NCBI GenBank assembly: GCA_018261655.1
Contig: JAGTSG010000016.1
Location: forward strand, 1 to 33,638
Source: Pseudomonadota bacterium
Lineage (GTDB): Bacteria; Pseudomonadota; Gammaproteobacteria; Steroidobacterales; Steroidobacteraceae
Reading direction: 5' to 3'
Length of the DNA stretch: 33,638 bases
The notes under the pieces are model-generated. The model had not been told where the DNA came from. It did no database searches and was given only the letters and a program-made list of their open reading frames with translations. Below, one piece after another: positions 7,968 to 15,873 of the stretch (position 1 is its first letter; every line of letters starts with the position of its first letter). The position numbers and the translations under genes were made by a program.

Positions 7968-8743
7968 GCGCGGGCCCGCCGGGCCGGGGCCGGATCGAGG
8001 AACTCGCGGCAGGCGGCCAGGAACGGCTGCGGATGCGAGAGAAAGGGCGCGTGGCTGGCGCCGGCGATCATCGCGAGGCGGGCGCCGGGAACGTGGCCGG
8101 CGAGCCAGGCCGCGGCGGCGGGCGGGGTGAGCCGGTCGTACCCGCCCGCGATGACCAGGGTCGGCACCGCGATGTGACCGACCAGGTCGCGCAGGTCGGC
8201 CTGGCACAGGACGCGCAGGCCGGCCCGCAGCGCCGCGGGTTCCGGCTCGCCGCGGGCGAACACCTGCGCGCGCAGCTGGCGCAGCAGCGCGGGCGCCTGC
8301 TCGTCGCCGCGCGCCTGCAGCGACAGGAAGCGGCGCACCAGTCCCCGGTAGTCGCGCTCCAGCTCGCCGGCGAATTCCCCGACGACGTCGGCATCCAGGC
8401 CGTGCCGCCAGTCCGGCCCGGCAACGAACCTGGGCGTGGTGGCGACCAGCACCAGGCGCCGGATGGACGGATGACCCCCGGCGGCAAGCTTCGCCGCCAC
8501 CATGCCGCCGAGGGACCAGCCGATCACGGTGCACGCGGGCGGCAGGCCGGCGCCGACGCCGGCCGCGAGGTCGTCGAGGTCGGTGAAGGGCGGCTCGAAG
8601 GGCCGGCCGCCGTGCCCCGGCAGGTCCGGGCAGGCGACCTCGTGGCCGTCGGCGGCCAGCGCCGCGGCGAGCGGCGCCATCACGCCGCCGTGCAGCGCCC
8701 AGCCGTGCAGCAGGACGATGGAAGAGGGGTCAGGCCCCACCAC
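7964..8743 (-). CDS. bioH: Pimeloyl-ACP methyl ester carboxylesterase
   Basis: Alpha/beta hydrolase that removes the BioC methyl group once the pimeloyl chain is complete. The oxyanion region is [11 protein letters not shown], the nucleophile elbow GWSLGG, the acid is the Asp in GGYDRLTP, and the catalytic His lies in GASHAPF. I place the start at the GTG at 8743 (GTG-GTG-GGG-CCT-GAC-CCC), which has AGGGGG six to seven bases upstream. It sits in the arm of a repeat element and uses the same sequence as the bioF start. An in-frame ATG at 8773 (259 versus 269 residues) has no ribosome binding site and lies in the loop of that element. The gene overlaps the end of bioF and its stop overlaps the bioC start (ATGA). 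The function is well supported; the start is less certain. Confidence 0.92.
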   Translation of the reverse strand: MVGPDPSSIVLLHGWALHGGVMAPLAAALAADGHEVACPDLPGHGGRPFEPPFTDLDDLAAGVGAGLPPACTVIGWSLGGMVAAKLAAGGHPSIRRLVLVATTPRFVAGPDWRHGLDADVVGEFAGELERDYRGLVRRFLSLQARGDEQAPALLRQLRAQVFARGEPEPAALRAGLRVLCQADLRDLVGHIAVPTLVIAGGYDRLTPPAAAAWLAGHVPGARLAMIAGASHAPFLSHPQPFLAACREFLDPAPARRARA

Positions 8744-8814
8744 TCTGTCCCCCTTGCACGTGTTCGCCGACATCCGGCGGGTCCGCTGTCGGGGACAGGG
8801 TGGGGTCTGAACCC
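8726..8814. repeat. REP/BIME-like element A at the bioF/bioH junction
   Basis: An imperfect inverted repeat of 89 bp. The left arm begins GGGGTCAGGCCCC (8726-8738) and runs on as ACCACTCTGTCCCCC. The right arm is GGGGACAGGG (8791-8800) then TGGGGTCTGAACCC (8801-8814). About 38 bp of loop separate them. It contains the bioF stop (8730-8732) and the probable bioH start (8741-8743). Read on the minus strand it encodes the last ~27 residues of BioF. Confidence 0.85.
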
Positions 8815-9971
8815 TCCGAAAGCACCTCCGCCAGCGCCTCGACGAGCCCGACGACGTCCGCGTCCTCGTGCGTCGCGCAGAGTGTCACCCGCAGCCGCGA
8901 GCCGCCTTCCGGGACGGTCGGCGGCCGTATGGCCGTGACCAGGAAACCGCGGCCGAGCAGCGCCTCGCTCGCCGCGGTAGCGGCCTGCGGCGTGCCGAGC
9001 AGCACCGGCTGGATGGGCGTGAACGAGTCAGCGAGCGGCAGGCCCGCGTGCCTGGCCAGGTCGCGAAACCGGGTGACGTGGGCGAGCACGCGACGGGCTC
9101 TCCACGGTTCGGTCCGGACGATCCCGAGCGCCGCGCGCGTTGCCTCCGCCACGGCCGGCGGCAGCGCCGTCGTATAGATGTAGGTGCGCGCCCGCTGGAC
9201 CAGCAGGTCGATGAGATCGCGGTCGCCTGCCACGAAGGCGCCGAAGGTGCCGAAGGCCTTGCCGAGGGTGCCGACGAGCACCGGCACGTCCACGGCGCCG
9301 AGGCCGAAGTGCTCGACCGTGCCGCCGCCCGTCGCGCCCAGCACCCCGAGGCCATGCGCGTCGTCCACGACCAGCGTCGCCCGATGCCGCCTGCAGGCCG
9401 AGGCATAGCGCGGCAGCGGGGCGAGATCGCCGTCCATGCTGAACACGCCGTCGGTCAGCACCAGCTTGCGGCCGCGCCCGGCCGGCTCGAGACGTCGTTC
9501 CAGCGCGTCGGAGTCGCCGTGGTTGAAGCGCGAGAAGCGGGCGCCGCAGAGCAGGCCCGCGTCGAGCAGCGAGGCGTGGTTGAGCCGGTCCTCGAGCACG
9601 GTGTCGCCGCGCCCGGCGAGCGCCGCGGCGACGCCGAGGTTCGCCATGTAGCCGGTCGAGAACAGCAGGGCGCGCTCGCGGCCGGTGAACGCCGCGAGTT
9701 CCTCCTCGAGCGCATGGTGTGCGCGCTGGTGGCCCGTGACGAGGTGCGAGGCGCCGCTGCCGGCGCCGAGGCTGCGGGCGGCCGCGGCCATCGCCTCGGC
9801 GACGCGCGGGTCCTGCGCCAGGCCGAGGTAGTCATTCGAGCAGAAGTTCAGCACCTCGCGTCCCCCGACGACGCAGCGGGCGCCGGGCAGGGCCTGCTCG
9901 ACCACGCGACGGCGACGATAGAGGCCGGCGGCGCGCAGCGCGGCGAGGTGTGAGGCGGGGTCAGGCCCCAC
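8730..9971 (-). CDS. bioF: 8-amino-7-oxononanoate synthase
   Basis: PLP-dependent condensation of pimeloyl-ACP with alanine. The product is 413 residues. [11 protein letters not shown] (41-51), [18 protein letters not shown] (203-209) and TLGKAFG with the Schiff-base lysine K238 are all present. The only plausible start is the GTG at 9971, which lies in a repeat element arm and gives Met-Gly-Pro-Asp-Pro at the N-terminus; the next in-frame GTG would remove the N-terminal helix. The C-terminal ~27 residues after LAEVLSE (GSDPTLSP...GGA) are encoded by repeat element A. Without them the protein is about 386 residues, close to the 384 of E. coli BioF. The gene overlaps bioB by 11 bp and bioH by 14 bp (44 bp if bioH starts at 8773). 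Confidence 0.95.
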   Translation of the reverse strand: MGPDPASHLAALRAAGLYRRRRVVEQALPGARCVVGGREVLNFCSNDYLGLAQDPRVAEAMAAAARSLGAGSGASHLVTGHQRAHHALEEELAAFTGRERALLFSTGYMANLGVAAALAGRGDTVLEDRLNHASLLDAGLLCGARFSRFNHGDSDALERRLEPAGRGRKLVLTDGVFSMDGDLAPLPRYASACRRHRATLVVDDAHGLGVLGATGGGTVEHFGLGAVDVPVLVGTLGKAFGTFGAFVAGDRDLIDLLVQRARTYIYTTALPPAVAEATRAALGIVRTEPWRARRVLAHVTRFRDLARHAGLPLADSFTPIQPVLLGTPQAATAASEALLGRGFLVTAIRPPTVPEGGSRLRVTLCATHEDADVVGLVEALAEVLSEGSDPTLSPTADPPDVGEHVQGGQSGGA

Positions 9972-10042
9972 GCTGGCCCCTGATGTTGCTGCAGTGATCG
10001 CTGTCCGGAGCGCTGCGCGGGGGCAGAGTGGGGTCTGACCCC
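9957..10042. repeat. REP/BIME-like element B at the bioB/bioF junction
   Basis: An 86-bp inverted repeat. The left arm is GGGGTCAGGCCCC (9957-9969), then ACGCTGGCCCC. The right arm is GGGGGCAGAG (10019-10028) and TGGGGTCTGACCCC (10029-10042). It contains the bioB stop (9961-9963) and the bioF GTG start (9969-9971), and is translated as the C-terminal tail of BioB. Its architecture and length match element A. Confidence 0.88.
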
Positions 10043-11007
10043 GCCTCCGGCCGGATTCCGAGGCGCGCGAACAGCTGCCGGTCGCGCTCCACGTCAGGGT
10101 TGCCGGTGGTCAGCAGCTTCTCGCCGTAGAAGATCGAGTTGGCGCCGGCCAGGAAGCACAGCGCCTGCATCTCGTCGCTCATCTCCGCGCGCCCGGCGGA
10201 CAGGCGCACGTGCGAGTGCGGCATCAGGATGCGGGCGACGGCGATGCAGCGCACGAAGTCGAGGGGATCGAGGGGCGCGGCGCCCATGAGCGGCGTGCCC
10301 TCGACCTGCACCAGCTGGTTGATCGGCACGCTCTCCGGGTGCTTCTCCATCGTGGCCAGCGTGTGCAGCATCGCGGCGCGGTCGCCCTCGCTCTCGCCCA
10401 TGCCGAGGATGCCGCCGCAGCAGACATTGATCCCTGCCTCGCGCACGGCCGCCAGCGTGTCCAGCCGGTCCTGGAAGGTCCGCGTGGTGATGATCCTGTC
10501 GTAGTACCCGGCCGACGTGTCGATGTTGTGGTTGTAGTAGTCGAGCCCGGCCTCCTTGAGGGCGAGCGCCTGCGCGGGCGTCAGCATGCCGAGGGTGGCA
10601 CAGGTCTCGAGGCCGAGCGCGCTCACGCCGCGCACCATTTCCTCGATGACGCGCAGGTCCCGGTCCTTGGGACCGCGGTAGGCGGCGCCCATGCAGAAGC
10701 GGGTGGCGCCCGCCTCGCGCGCGGCACGCGCCCGCGACACGACGTCCTCGACCGCCATCAGTTCCTCGCGCTCGAGGCCGGTGTCGTGGCGGACGCTCTG
10801 CGGGCAGTACGCGCAGTCCTCGGGACAGGCGCCGGTCTTGATGGACAGCAGCGTCGAGACCTGGACCTCGTTCGGATCGAAGTGGCGGCGGTGCACCGAC
10901 TGCGCCTGGAACACCAGGTCGGCGAAGGGCAGGGCGAACAGGTCGCGCACCTCGTCGAGCGTCCAGTCGCAGCGGACCTCGCCGAGGCGCCCAGCGTTCA
11001 GGGTCAT
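9961..11007 (-). CDS. bioB: Biotin synthase
   Basis: Radical SAM enzyme that inserts sulfur into dethiobiotin. The product is 348 residues. The [4Fe-4S] motif CPEDCAYC (C61, C65, C68) is intact, as are [19 protein letters not shown] and [13 protein letters not shown] for the auxiliary cluster region, YYNHNIDTS and [10 protein letters not shown]. The ATG at 11007 is preceded by AAGGAGCG. It is the first gene of the operon, and its promoter overlaps a BirA operator. The enzyme core ends around [10 protein letters not shown]; the last 26 residues (GSDPTLPP...RGA) come from repeat element B and are unlike the normal BioB tail. Confidence 0.97.
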   Translation of the reverse strand: MTLNAGRLGEVRCDWTLDEVRDLFALPFADLVFQAQSVHRRHFDPNEVQVSTLLSIKTGACPEDCAYCPQSVRHDTGLEREELMAVEDVVSRARAAREAGATRFCMGAAYRGPKDRDLRVIEEMVRGVSALGLETCATLGMLTPAQALALKEAGLDYYNHNIDTSAGYYDRIITTRTFQDRLDTLAAVREAGINVCCGGILGMGESEGDRAAMLHTLATMEKHPESVPINQLVQVEGTPLMGAAPLDPLDFVRCIAVARILMPHSHVRLSAGRAEMSDEMQALCFLAGANSIFYGEKLLTTGNPDVERDRQLFARLGIRPEAGSDPTLPPRSAPDSDHCSNIRGQRGA

Positions 11008-11088
11008 GAGAATTCGCTCCTTCCGGCGCGATTGGCGACGACCGCGCGGCGCGTCGCCGGCGCAAGCTGCCGTGCATGAAGATCGGAA

Positions 11089-11142
11089 AGTATTGGGAGC
11101 GTCTCACTAGCTGTCAACCGGACGGACGACAACAGGTTTACG
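11089..11142 (-). promoter_or_regulatory. bioB sigma70 promoter overlapping a BirA (biotin) operator
   Basis: On the minus strand a consensus -35 TTGACA (plus 11112-11117) is followed after 17 bp by -10 AATACT (plus 11089-11094). The -35 lies inside a bipartite palindrome TGTCAACC (11112-11119) - 15 bp - GGTTTACG (11135-11142). This fits the BirA operator consensus TTGTAAACC-N14-16-GGTTTACAA with two mismatches in the inner 8-mers. Biotinyl-AMP-bound BirA would block RNA polymerase directly. The site lies 105-135 bp upstream of bioB. Confidence 0.85.
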
Positions 11143-11147
11143 GCCTC

Positions 11148-11834
11148 GTGGACCTGGCCCTCGCGCGCCTCTTTCCGCCCCGCTGCCTGCTCTGCCTGGA
11201 TCCGGGCCAGCCGCCGGCTCTCGACCTCTGCCACGAGTGCGAGGCCGACCTCGCCCGCGACCTGCCCTCCTGCACCGGTTGCGCGAGGCCGCTGCCACGA
11301 CCCGATACTTTCCTGTGCGGGGACTGCCTGCGCGCCCCGCGCGCATTCGACGCGGCCTTCGCGGCCTACCGCTACGAGCATCCCCTCGACTGGCTGGTGC
11401 GTCGCATGAAGTACGGAGGCGACATCGCCACCGCGCGCGTGCTGGGCACGCTGCTCGGCCGTCGGCTGGCCGCCGGCCACGCGCTGCACGTCGAGGCGCT
11501 CCTGCCGGTCCCGCTGCACCGCGCGCGGGAGGCAGACCGGGGCTTCAACCAGGCCATCGAGATCGCCCAGGCGGCCGGCCGGGAGCTGTCGCTGCCGGTG
11601 GTCTGCGACGCCAGCCGGCGCCGGCACGCCACGATCGAGCAGGCCGGGCTCGACGCGGACGCGCGTCGCCACAACCTGCGCGGCGCCTTTGAGCTGGTGC
11701 GCCCGCTCGGGCACCGGCGCATCGCGATCGTGGACGACGTCATGACCACGGGCAGCACGGTCGAGGAACTGGCGCGCGTGCTCAAGGCCGGCGGTGCGCA
11801 GTGGGTGGAGGTCTGGGCGGTCGCCCGGGCGTAA
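11148..11834 (+). CDS. comF: ComF family phosphoribosyltransferase-like protein
   Basis: ComF family protein, implicated in natural transformation, where it links to DNA uptake and processing, and often found divergent to bioB in gammaproteobacteria. The N-terminal zinc ribbon has four Cys pairs (CLLC, CHEC, CTGC, CGDC), followed by FAAYRYEHPLDWLVRRMKYGG and the PRPP-binding motif IAIVDDVMTTGST near the end. I favour the GTG at 11148 (228 residues, starting VDLALARLFPPRC). The frame is open to an ATG at 11076, but that start would lie inside the divergent bioB promoter and BirA operator and adds 24 residues of unconserved sequence. Neither start has a good ribosome binding site. Confidence 0.85.
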   Translation: MDLALARLFPPRCLLCLDPGQPPALDLCHECEADLARDLPSCTGCARPLPRPDTFLCGDCLRAPRAFDAAFAAYRYEHPLDWLVRRMKYGGDIATARVLGTLLGRRLAAGHALHVEALLPVPLHRAREADRGFNQAIEIAQAAGRELSLPVVCDASRRRHATIEQAGLDADARRHNLRGAFELVRPLGHRRIAIVDDVMTTGSTVEELARVLKAGGAQWVEVWAVARA

Positions 11835-11837
11835 TGA

Positions 11838-11878
11838 GAGGTCAGACCCCTCCTGGGACAGAGCGGGGGTCTGACCCC
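11838..11878. repeat. REP-like element C between convergent comF and slt
   Basis: GAGGTCAGACCCC (11838-11850) faces GGGGTCTGACCCC (11866-11878) across 15 bp that contain GGGACAGAGC. It is the same repeat family as elements A, B and D but with a shortened loop. It fills the gap between two convergent stop codons and probably acts as a bidirectional terminator. Confidence 0.8.
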
Positions 11879-11880
11879 TC

Positions 11881-13851
11881 CTAATCCAGCGGCTTCACCT
11901 TTACCAGCCACGCCGCCGCGTCCTCCGGCTGGCCATCCTTCAGCCACTCGAACACGACGCTGTGCCACATGATCCGCTGCACGTAGGCGCGGGTCTCGTT
12001 GTAGGGGATGTTCTCCACCCAGACGTCGGCCTCCATCGCATGCCCGGGCAACCAGCGCCGCGCGGCGTTCGGGCCGGCGTTGTAGGCGGCGAGCGCGTAC
12101 AGGACCTGCCCGTCGAATCGCCCGACCAGTTCGGCGAGGTGCGCCGACCCGAGCGGCACGTTGACGTCGGGCTCCATCAGCTCCTTCCGGCCGGGCGATG
12201 GCCGGCGCAACGCCCGCGCCACCTGTCGCGCGGTGCCGGGTAGCAGCTGCATCAGGCCGATCGCGCCCGCGGAGGACACGGCCCAGGACTGGTAGAGGCT
12301 CTCCTGGCGCATGACCGCGTAGATCAGGGTGTCAGGCAGGCCCGAAAGGCGCGCGCCCTCGTCCACCGCGGCGCCAAAAGGCGTCGGGTACAGCAGCCGG
12401 TAGTCGTCGTACACCTGGTGCTGCGCGGCGGTCGAGATCGCCTGGAAGTACCAGCCCCACTGGTGCGCGAGCCCGATCGCGTCGCGCTGCCCGGCGGCAT
12501 CCAGCGCAGTGTAGCCAGCGTTCCACTCGGACTGCGCCAGCGGCACGAGGCCCGCGACGAAGAGTTCCCGCGAGCGCAGGAACGCGGGAGCCGCCTCCAG
12601 CGCGGCGATCCGCACCGGGTCGAACGTGAACGCGCGGTCATGGGGCGCGAAGCGTTCGCCGAGCCGCGCCGCCGACAGCACCGCGAACCAGTTGTCGGAC
12701 GGAACCACCGCGGCGTACAGCTGCCGCGCGCGATCGTTGTCGCCGCCGGCCGCGACGGCGCGCGCCGCCCAGTACCGCCAGCGCGGCGTGTCGCCGAGCG
12801 CGGCGGGCATCGCGGTCACGGCGGCGGCGGCACGGGCCCAGTCGCCGGCCCACAGTGCAGCGCGGACGTGCCACTCGTGGGCCGTCTCATCGAAGTCCGC
12901 GGCGTCGATGCGGGCGAAGTAGTCGAGCGCGCTGCGGTGGCGGCCCCAGGCGAGGCCTAGGGCGAGCTCGCGGGCGAAGCGGCTGGCCAGGGCGGGGCGC
13001 GTGGCCACCAGGGCGTCGAAGCGATCCTTCGCCGCCGGCGGGTCACCCCGGGCCAGCCGCGTCCAGCCGGCGAGCAGAGCCTCGTCCTCGACCGACGTGC
13101 CCGGCGCCCTGATCAGCGCATCGACGGCGTCGCGGGGCGTCTCGATCAGCAGGGCCCACTCGCGCAGCGGGCGGGCGGACTCCTCCGGCAGCGACTTTGC
13201 CAGCCACCGTGCCAGCCCCGGCTCGCCGGCCGCGAGCGCCAGCCGGGCGCGCCGCTCGACGAGTGCAGGGCCGAGCAGGTCGCCGCGGCGCAGCCAGCCG
13301 AACACCGGGTCGCAGGCGTCGTCGGCGCTCGCCGGCGTCAACCACTCCGCGACGGCCGGCTCGGCCAGGCCGTCCGTCGCACCGAGCGCAATGCGCGCCT
13401 GCAGCGACAGGCAGCGCAGCGCCTGGTCAGGCACGCCGACCTGCGCGTAGGCCTCGAGGAAGGCGGCCCACTGCCTGTGCGCGGCGAGGCGCAGGAGCCA
13501 GGGGCGGCGCACGACGCGCGCGACGGGCTCGCCGCCGTGCCGCGCGAGGAACGCCGCGACGCCGACGTCGAGCGGCCGGGCTGCGACCTCCGTCGACTTG
13601 CCGTCTATCGCGGCGCGCAGGCGGGCAGCTTCCACATAGGGATACAGCGGGTACTCGCTGAGCAGGGCACTGTCGCCCCCGGCCGGAGCCGGCGCGCCGG
13701 CCTCGGCCGCGCGCCAGGCGGCGAGGAACGCCTGGCGCTGTGCGTCGAGATCCGTGGCGGCCCGCGCGGGGGCGGGCAGCCAGCACGCGACGAGCAGGGC
13801 GACGGCCGCCAGGGCGCGCCGGGTCGGCCAGGACGGTATCGCTCGCGTCAC
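11881..13851 (-). CDS. slt: Soluble lytic murein transglycosylase
   Basis: Periplasmic peptidoglycan-cleaving enzyme of the Slt70 type, about 656 residues. It has a signal peptide (RRALAAVALLVACWLPAPARA), a long alpha-superhelical U/L domain, and a C-terminal goose-lysozyme-like SLT domain. The catalytic glutamate is in VMRQESLY, followed by SSAGAIGLMQLLPGTA, AYNAGPNAARRW and ENIPYNETRAYVQ. I choose the GTG at 13851, whose GTGA overlaps the stop of the preceding thioredoxin-like gene and which gives a compact signal peptide; an ATG at 13878 would add nine residues and overlap that gene by 31 bp. It is the last gene of the gmk-to-slt string. Confidence 0.93.
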   Translation of the reverse strand: MTRAIPSWPTRRALAAVALLVACWLPAPARAATDLDAQRQAFLAAWRAAEAGAPAPAGGDSALLSEYPLYPYVEAARLRAAIDGKSTEVAARPLDVGVAAFLARHGGEPVARVVRRPWLLRLAAHRQWAAFLEAYAQVGVPDQALRCLSLQARIALGATDGLAEPAVAEWLTPASADDACDPVFGWLRRGDLLGPALVERRARLALAAGEPGLARWLAKSLPEESARPLREWALLIETPRDAVDALIRAPGTSVEDEALLAGWTRLARGDPPAAKDRFDALVATRPALASRFARELALGLAWGRHRSALDYFARIDAADFDETAHEWHVRAALWAGDWARAAAAVTAMPAALGDTPRWRYWAARAVAAGGDNDRARQLYAAVVPSDNWFAVLSAARLGERFAPHDRAFTFDPVRIAALEAAPAFLRSRELFVAGLVPLAQSEWNAGYTALDAAGQRDAIGLAHQWGWYFQAISTAAQHQVYDDYRLLYPTPFGAAVDEGARLSGLPDTLIYAVMRQESLYQSWAVSSAGAIGLMQLLPGTARQVARALRRPSPGRKELMEPDVNVPLGSAHLAELVGRFDGQVLYALAAYNAGPNAARRWLPGHAMEADVWVENIPYNETRAYVQRIMWHSVVFEWLKDGQPEDAAAWLVKVKPLD

Positions 13852-14357
13852 TGCGCAAGTCCCAGGGTCCGCCACCACAGGCCGGGCGCGGTGGAGAAGC
13901 CGAAGTCGCGCGCAGCGACGCGGCCGTCCGCATCGAGCACGTAGTAGGTCGGAAATCCCCGGATGCGATAGTCACGCGCGGTGCCGGTGTCGCCGAGCAG
14001 GACCGGCATGGTCAGGTCGTGCCGCTGCACGTAGTCCGCGACCTCGGCCGTCGACGCGTAGTCGAGGGCGACGAGGACGACCTGGGCCGAGTCGCCGGAC
14101 CAGCGGTCGAACCAGCGCAGCTGCGGCGAGCTCGCCGCGCACACGCCGCACCACGGCGCGAAGAAGTACAGGACGGTGGCCCGGCCCTGCAGCGCATCGA
14201 GGCCCAACGCCCCGCCATGCAACGCCGGCAGCCGGAAGGCCGGCGCAGCGACGCGATCGCCGGCGGGCAGCAGGTCCCGCGTCTGCCAGGCGTAGATCGC
14301 CAGCGCCGGCAGCAGCAGCGCGGTTGCCTGCAGGATCCAGCGCGCGAGCCGCTTCAT
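13848..14357 (-). CDS. TlpA-like membrane-anchored thioredoxin-fold protein
   Basis: A 169-residue protein with an N-terminal signal anchor (ARWILQATALLLPALAIYAW) and a periplasmic thioredoxin/AhpC-TSA fold. The redox motif WCGVC has cysteines at 70 and 73, and the cis-proline region is FPTYYVLDADGR. It is probably a thiol-disulfide reductase of the TlpA/ResA/ScsD group; the substrate is unknown. The ATG at 14357 overlaps the ubiA stop (ATGA); a longer frame to 14435 would lie inside ubiA. It sits between ubiA and slt in a tightly coupled string. Confidence 0.88.
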   Translation of the reverse strand: MKRLARWILQATALLLPALAIYAWQTRDLLPAGDRVAAPAFRLPALHGGALGLDALQGRATVLYFFAPWCGVCAASSPQLRWFDRWSGDSAQVVLVALDYASTAEVADYVQRHDLTMPVLLGDTGTARDYRIRGFPTYYVLDADGRVAARDFGFSTAPGLWWRTLGLAQ

Positions 14358-15313
14358 CGGAACAGGTAGTCGAGTGCCAGCCCGATGAAGACCACCATGC
14401 CGAAGTAATGGTTGTTGTTGAAGGCCTGGAAGCAATGCGCCGGGTCACGGTCGCGGATCAGCCACTGCTCGTACGCGAAGAACGCCGCGCCGATCACCAG
14501 ACCGGCACGGTACCAGCTGCCGAGCCCCGCCTCGTTCCCGGCGAGCACGAGCGCGAAGAGCACCATCGCCTGCATCGCCCCGATGAGGGCGCGGTCGGCG
14601 TCGCCGAAGAGGATCGCCGTGGACTTCAGCCCGATCTTCAGGTCGTCTTCGCGGTCCACCATGGCGTACATGGTGTCGTACACGGCGGACCACAGCACCA
14701 CGGAGACCAGCAGGAGCCACGCGAGCCGCGGCACCGAGCCGGTCAGCTGCGCGAAAGCCATGGGGATGGACCAGGCGAAGGCGAGCCCGAGGTAGAACTG
14801 GGGAATGTGCAGGTAGCGCTTCACGAAGGGATAGGTCACGGCGAGCAGCGCGCCGACGACGGCCATCAGCCGCGCCAGCGGCTCCAGCAGCAGGGCGAGG
14901 CCGGCGGCGACGAGACCGAGCCCGACGAACAGCATCAGCGCCTCGCCGGGGCTGACGCGCCCGGCCGCAAGGGGCCGCTCCGCCGTGCGGCGCACGTGGG
15001 GGTCGAGGTCGCGGTCGGCATAGTCATTGATGACGCAGCCCGCCGAGCGCATGACGAGCACGCCGGCCATGAAGATCAGGAAGGTCGCCGGCTCGGGGCG
15101 GCCGTCGCCGGCGATCCACAATCCCCACAGCGCCGGCCACATGAGCAGCCAGATGCCGATGGGCCGGTGCAGGCGCATCAGCTGCGCGTAGTCGAGGAGC
15201 GTCCGCGCCAGCGTCCGCGCGCCGTCAAGGACCGGCGCCGGGCTGTAGGCGGGCTTGTAGTCCGGGTCGCGGCGCGGGCGCGGCGGCGGCGCGGGTCGGA
15301 ATCCGGCGCTCAC
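14354..15313 (-). CDS. ubiA: 4-hydroxybenzoate polyprenyltransferase
   Basis: Integral membrane prenyltransferase that attaches the polyprenyl tail to 4-hydroxybenzoate in ubiquinone synthesis. The first Asp-rich motif NDYADRDLD is at about residues 96-104 and the second is VDREDDLKIG; RLHRPIGIWLLMWPALWG is the typical first helix. There are about eight or nine hydrophobic segments. The GTG at 15313 (319 residues) overlaps the ubiC stop as GTGA and is preferred over a frame-open start at 15391 that lies inside ubiC. ubiC lies directly upstream, so the two first steps of the pathway are co-transcribed. The N-terminal ~30 residues are Pro/Arg-rich and longer than in E. coli. Confidence 0.96.
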   Translation of the reverse strand: MSAGFRPAPPPRPRRDPDYKPAYSPAPVLDGARTLARTLLDYAQLMRLHRPIGIWLLMWPALWGLWIAGDGRPEPATFLIFMAGVLVMRSAGCVINDYADRDLDPHVRRTAERPLAAGRVSPGEALMLFVGLGLVAAGLALLLEPLARLMAVVGALLAVTYPFVKRYLHIPQFYLGLAFAWSIPMAFAQLTGSVPRLAWLLLVSVVLWSAVYDTMYAMVDREDDLKIGLKSTAILFGDADRALIGAMQAMVLFALVLAGNEAGLGSWYRAGLVIGAAFFAYEQWLIRDRDPAHCFQAFNNNHYFGMVVFIGLALDYLFR

Positions 15314-15873
15314 GACAGCGCGCCCGGCAGGAACACTTCCTGGACGACCAGGCAGTGCGTGGCCAGGCGATAGCGGGCGCGCCGGGCCCACAGGGCGGGC
15401 GGCACGACCGGCAGGTCCCGCGCGGCCCGGGCGAACAGCGCGTCGGAGGGCGTCAGGCGCGCGAACTCGAGCGGGTCGCGCACGGCGCCGCCCAGGCTGG
15501 CGAGCCGCGAGCCGATCGCGTCCCTGCCGAGGAGCGCGAGCCAGGGCTCGGCGGCCAGGGTGGCAGCGGGCACCAGCGTCTGCGCGAAGACGCAGGCCGT
15601 GTCGTCGCAGGTGAGCTCGATCTCGCGGACGAAGGCGGACAGGTCGGTGACGCCGAGCGCGGCCGCGTCGGCCGCCGACAGCACATCGTGGCGCTCGTCC
15701 ACGACGCGCAGGCCGAATTCGCCGCCGCAGTGCCTGCGGACGCGCTCCGTCACCAGGCCTGGCTCCGTCAGCCAGCCCTCCACGGCGGGATCCGGGTGCA
15801 GCGGCGCGAGGGCGCGGGTCCAGCGGATGGCCGGTTCAACGTGCAGCACAGCTTCGAAGGGGCGGGAGGTCAT
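15310..15873 (-). CDS. ubiC: Chorismate pyruvate-lyase
   Basis: Converts chorismate to 4-hydroxybenzoate and pyruvate, the first committed step of ubiquinone synthesis; cytosolic. The product is 187 residues. W..LTEPGLVTERVR in the N-terminal half, the arginine in AFVREIELT (R83, equivalent to R76 in E. coli) and E179 in VQEVFLPGA match the active site. The start overlaps the recG stop (ATGA) and the stop overlaps the ubiA start (GTGA), so the gene is translationally coupled on both sides. Confidence 0.93.
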   Translation of the reverse strand: MTSRPFEAVLHVEPAIRWTRALAPLHPDPAVEGWLTEPGLVTERVRRHCGGEFGLRVVDERHDVLSAADAAALGVTDLSAFVREIELTCDDTACVFAQTLVPAATLAAEPWLALLGRDAIGSRLASLGGAVRDPLEFARLTPSDALFARAARDLPVVPPALWARRARYRLATHCLVVQEVFLPGALS

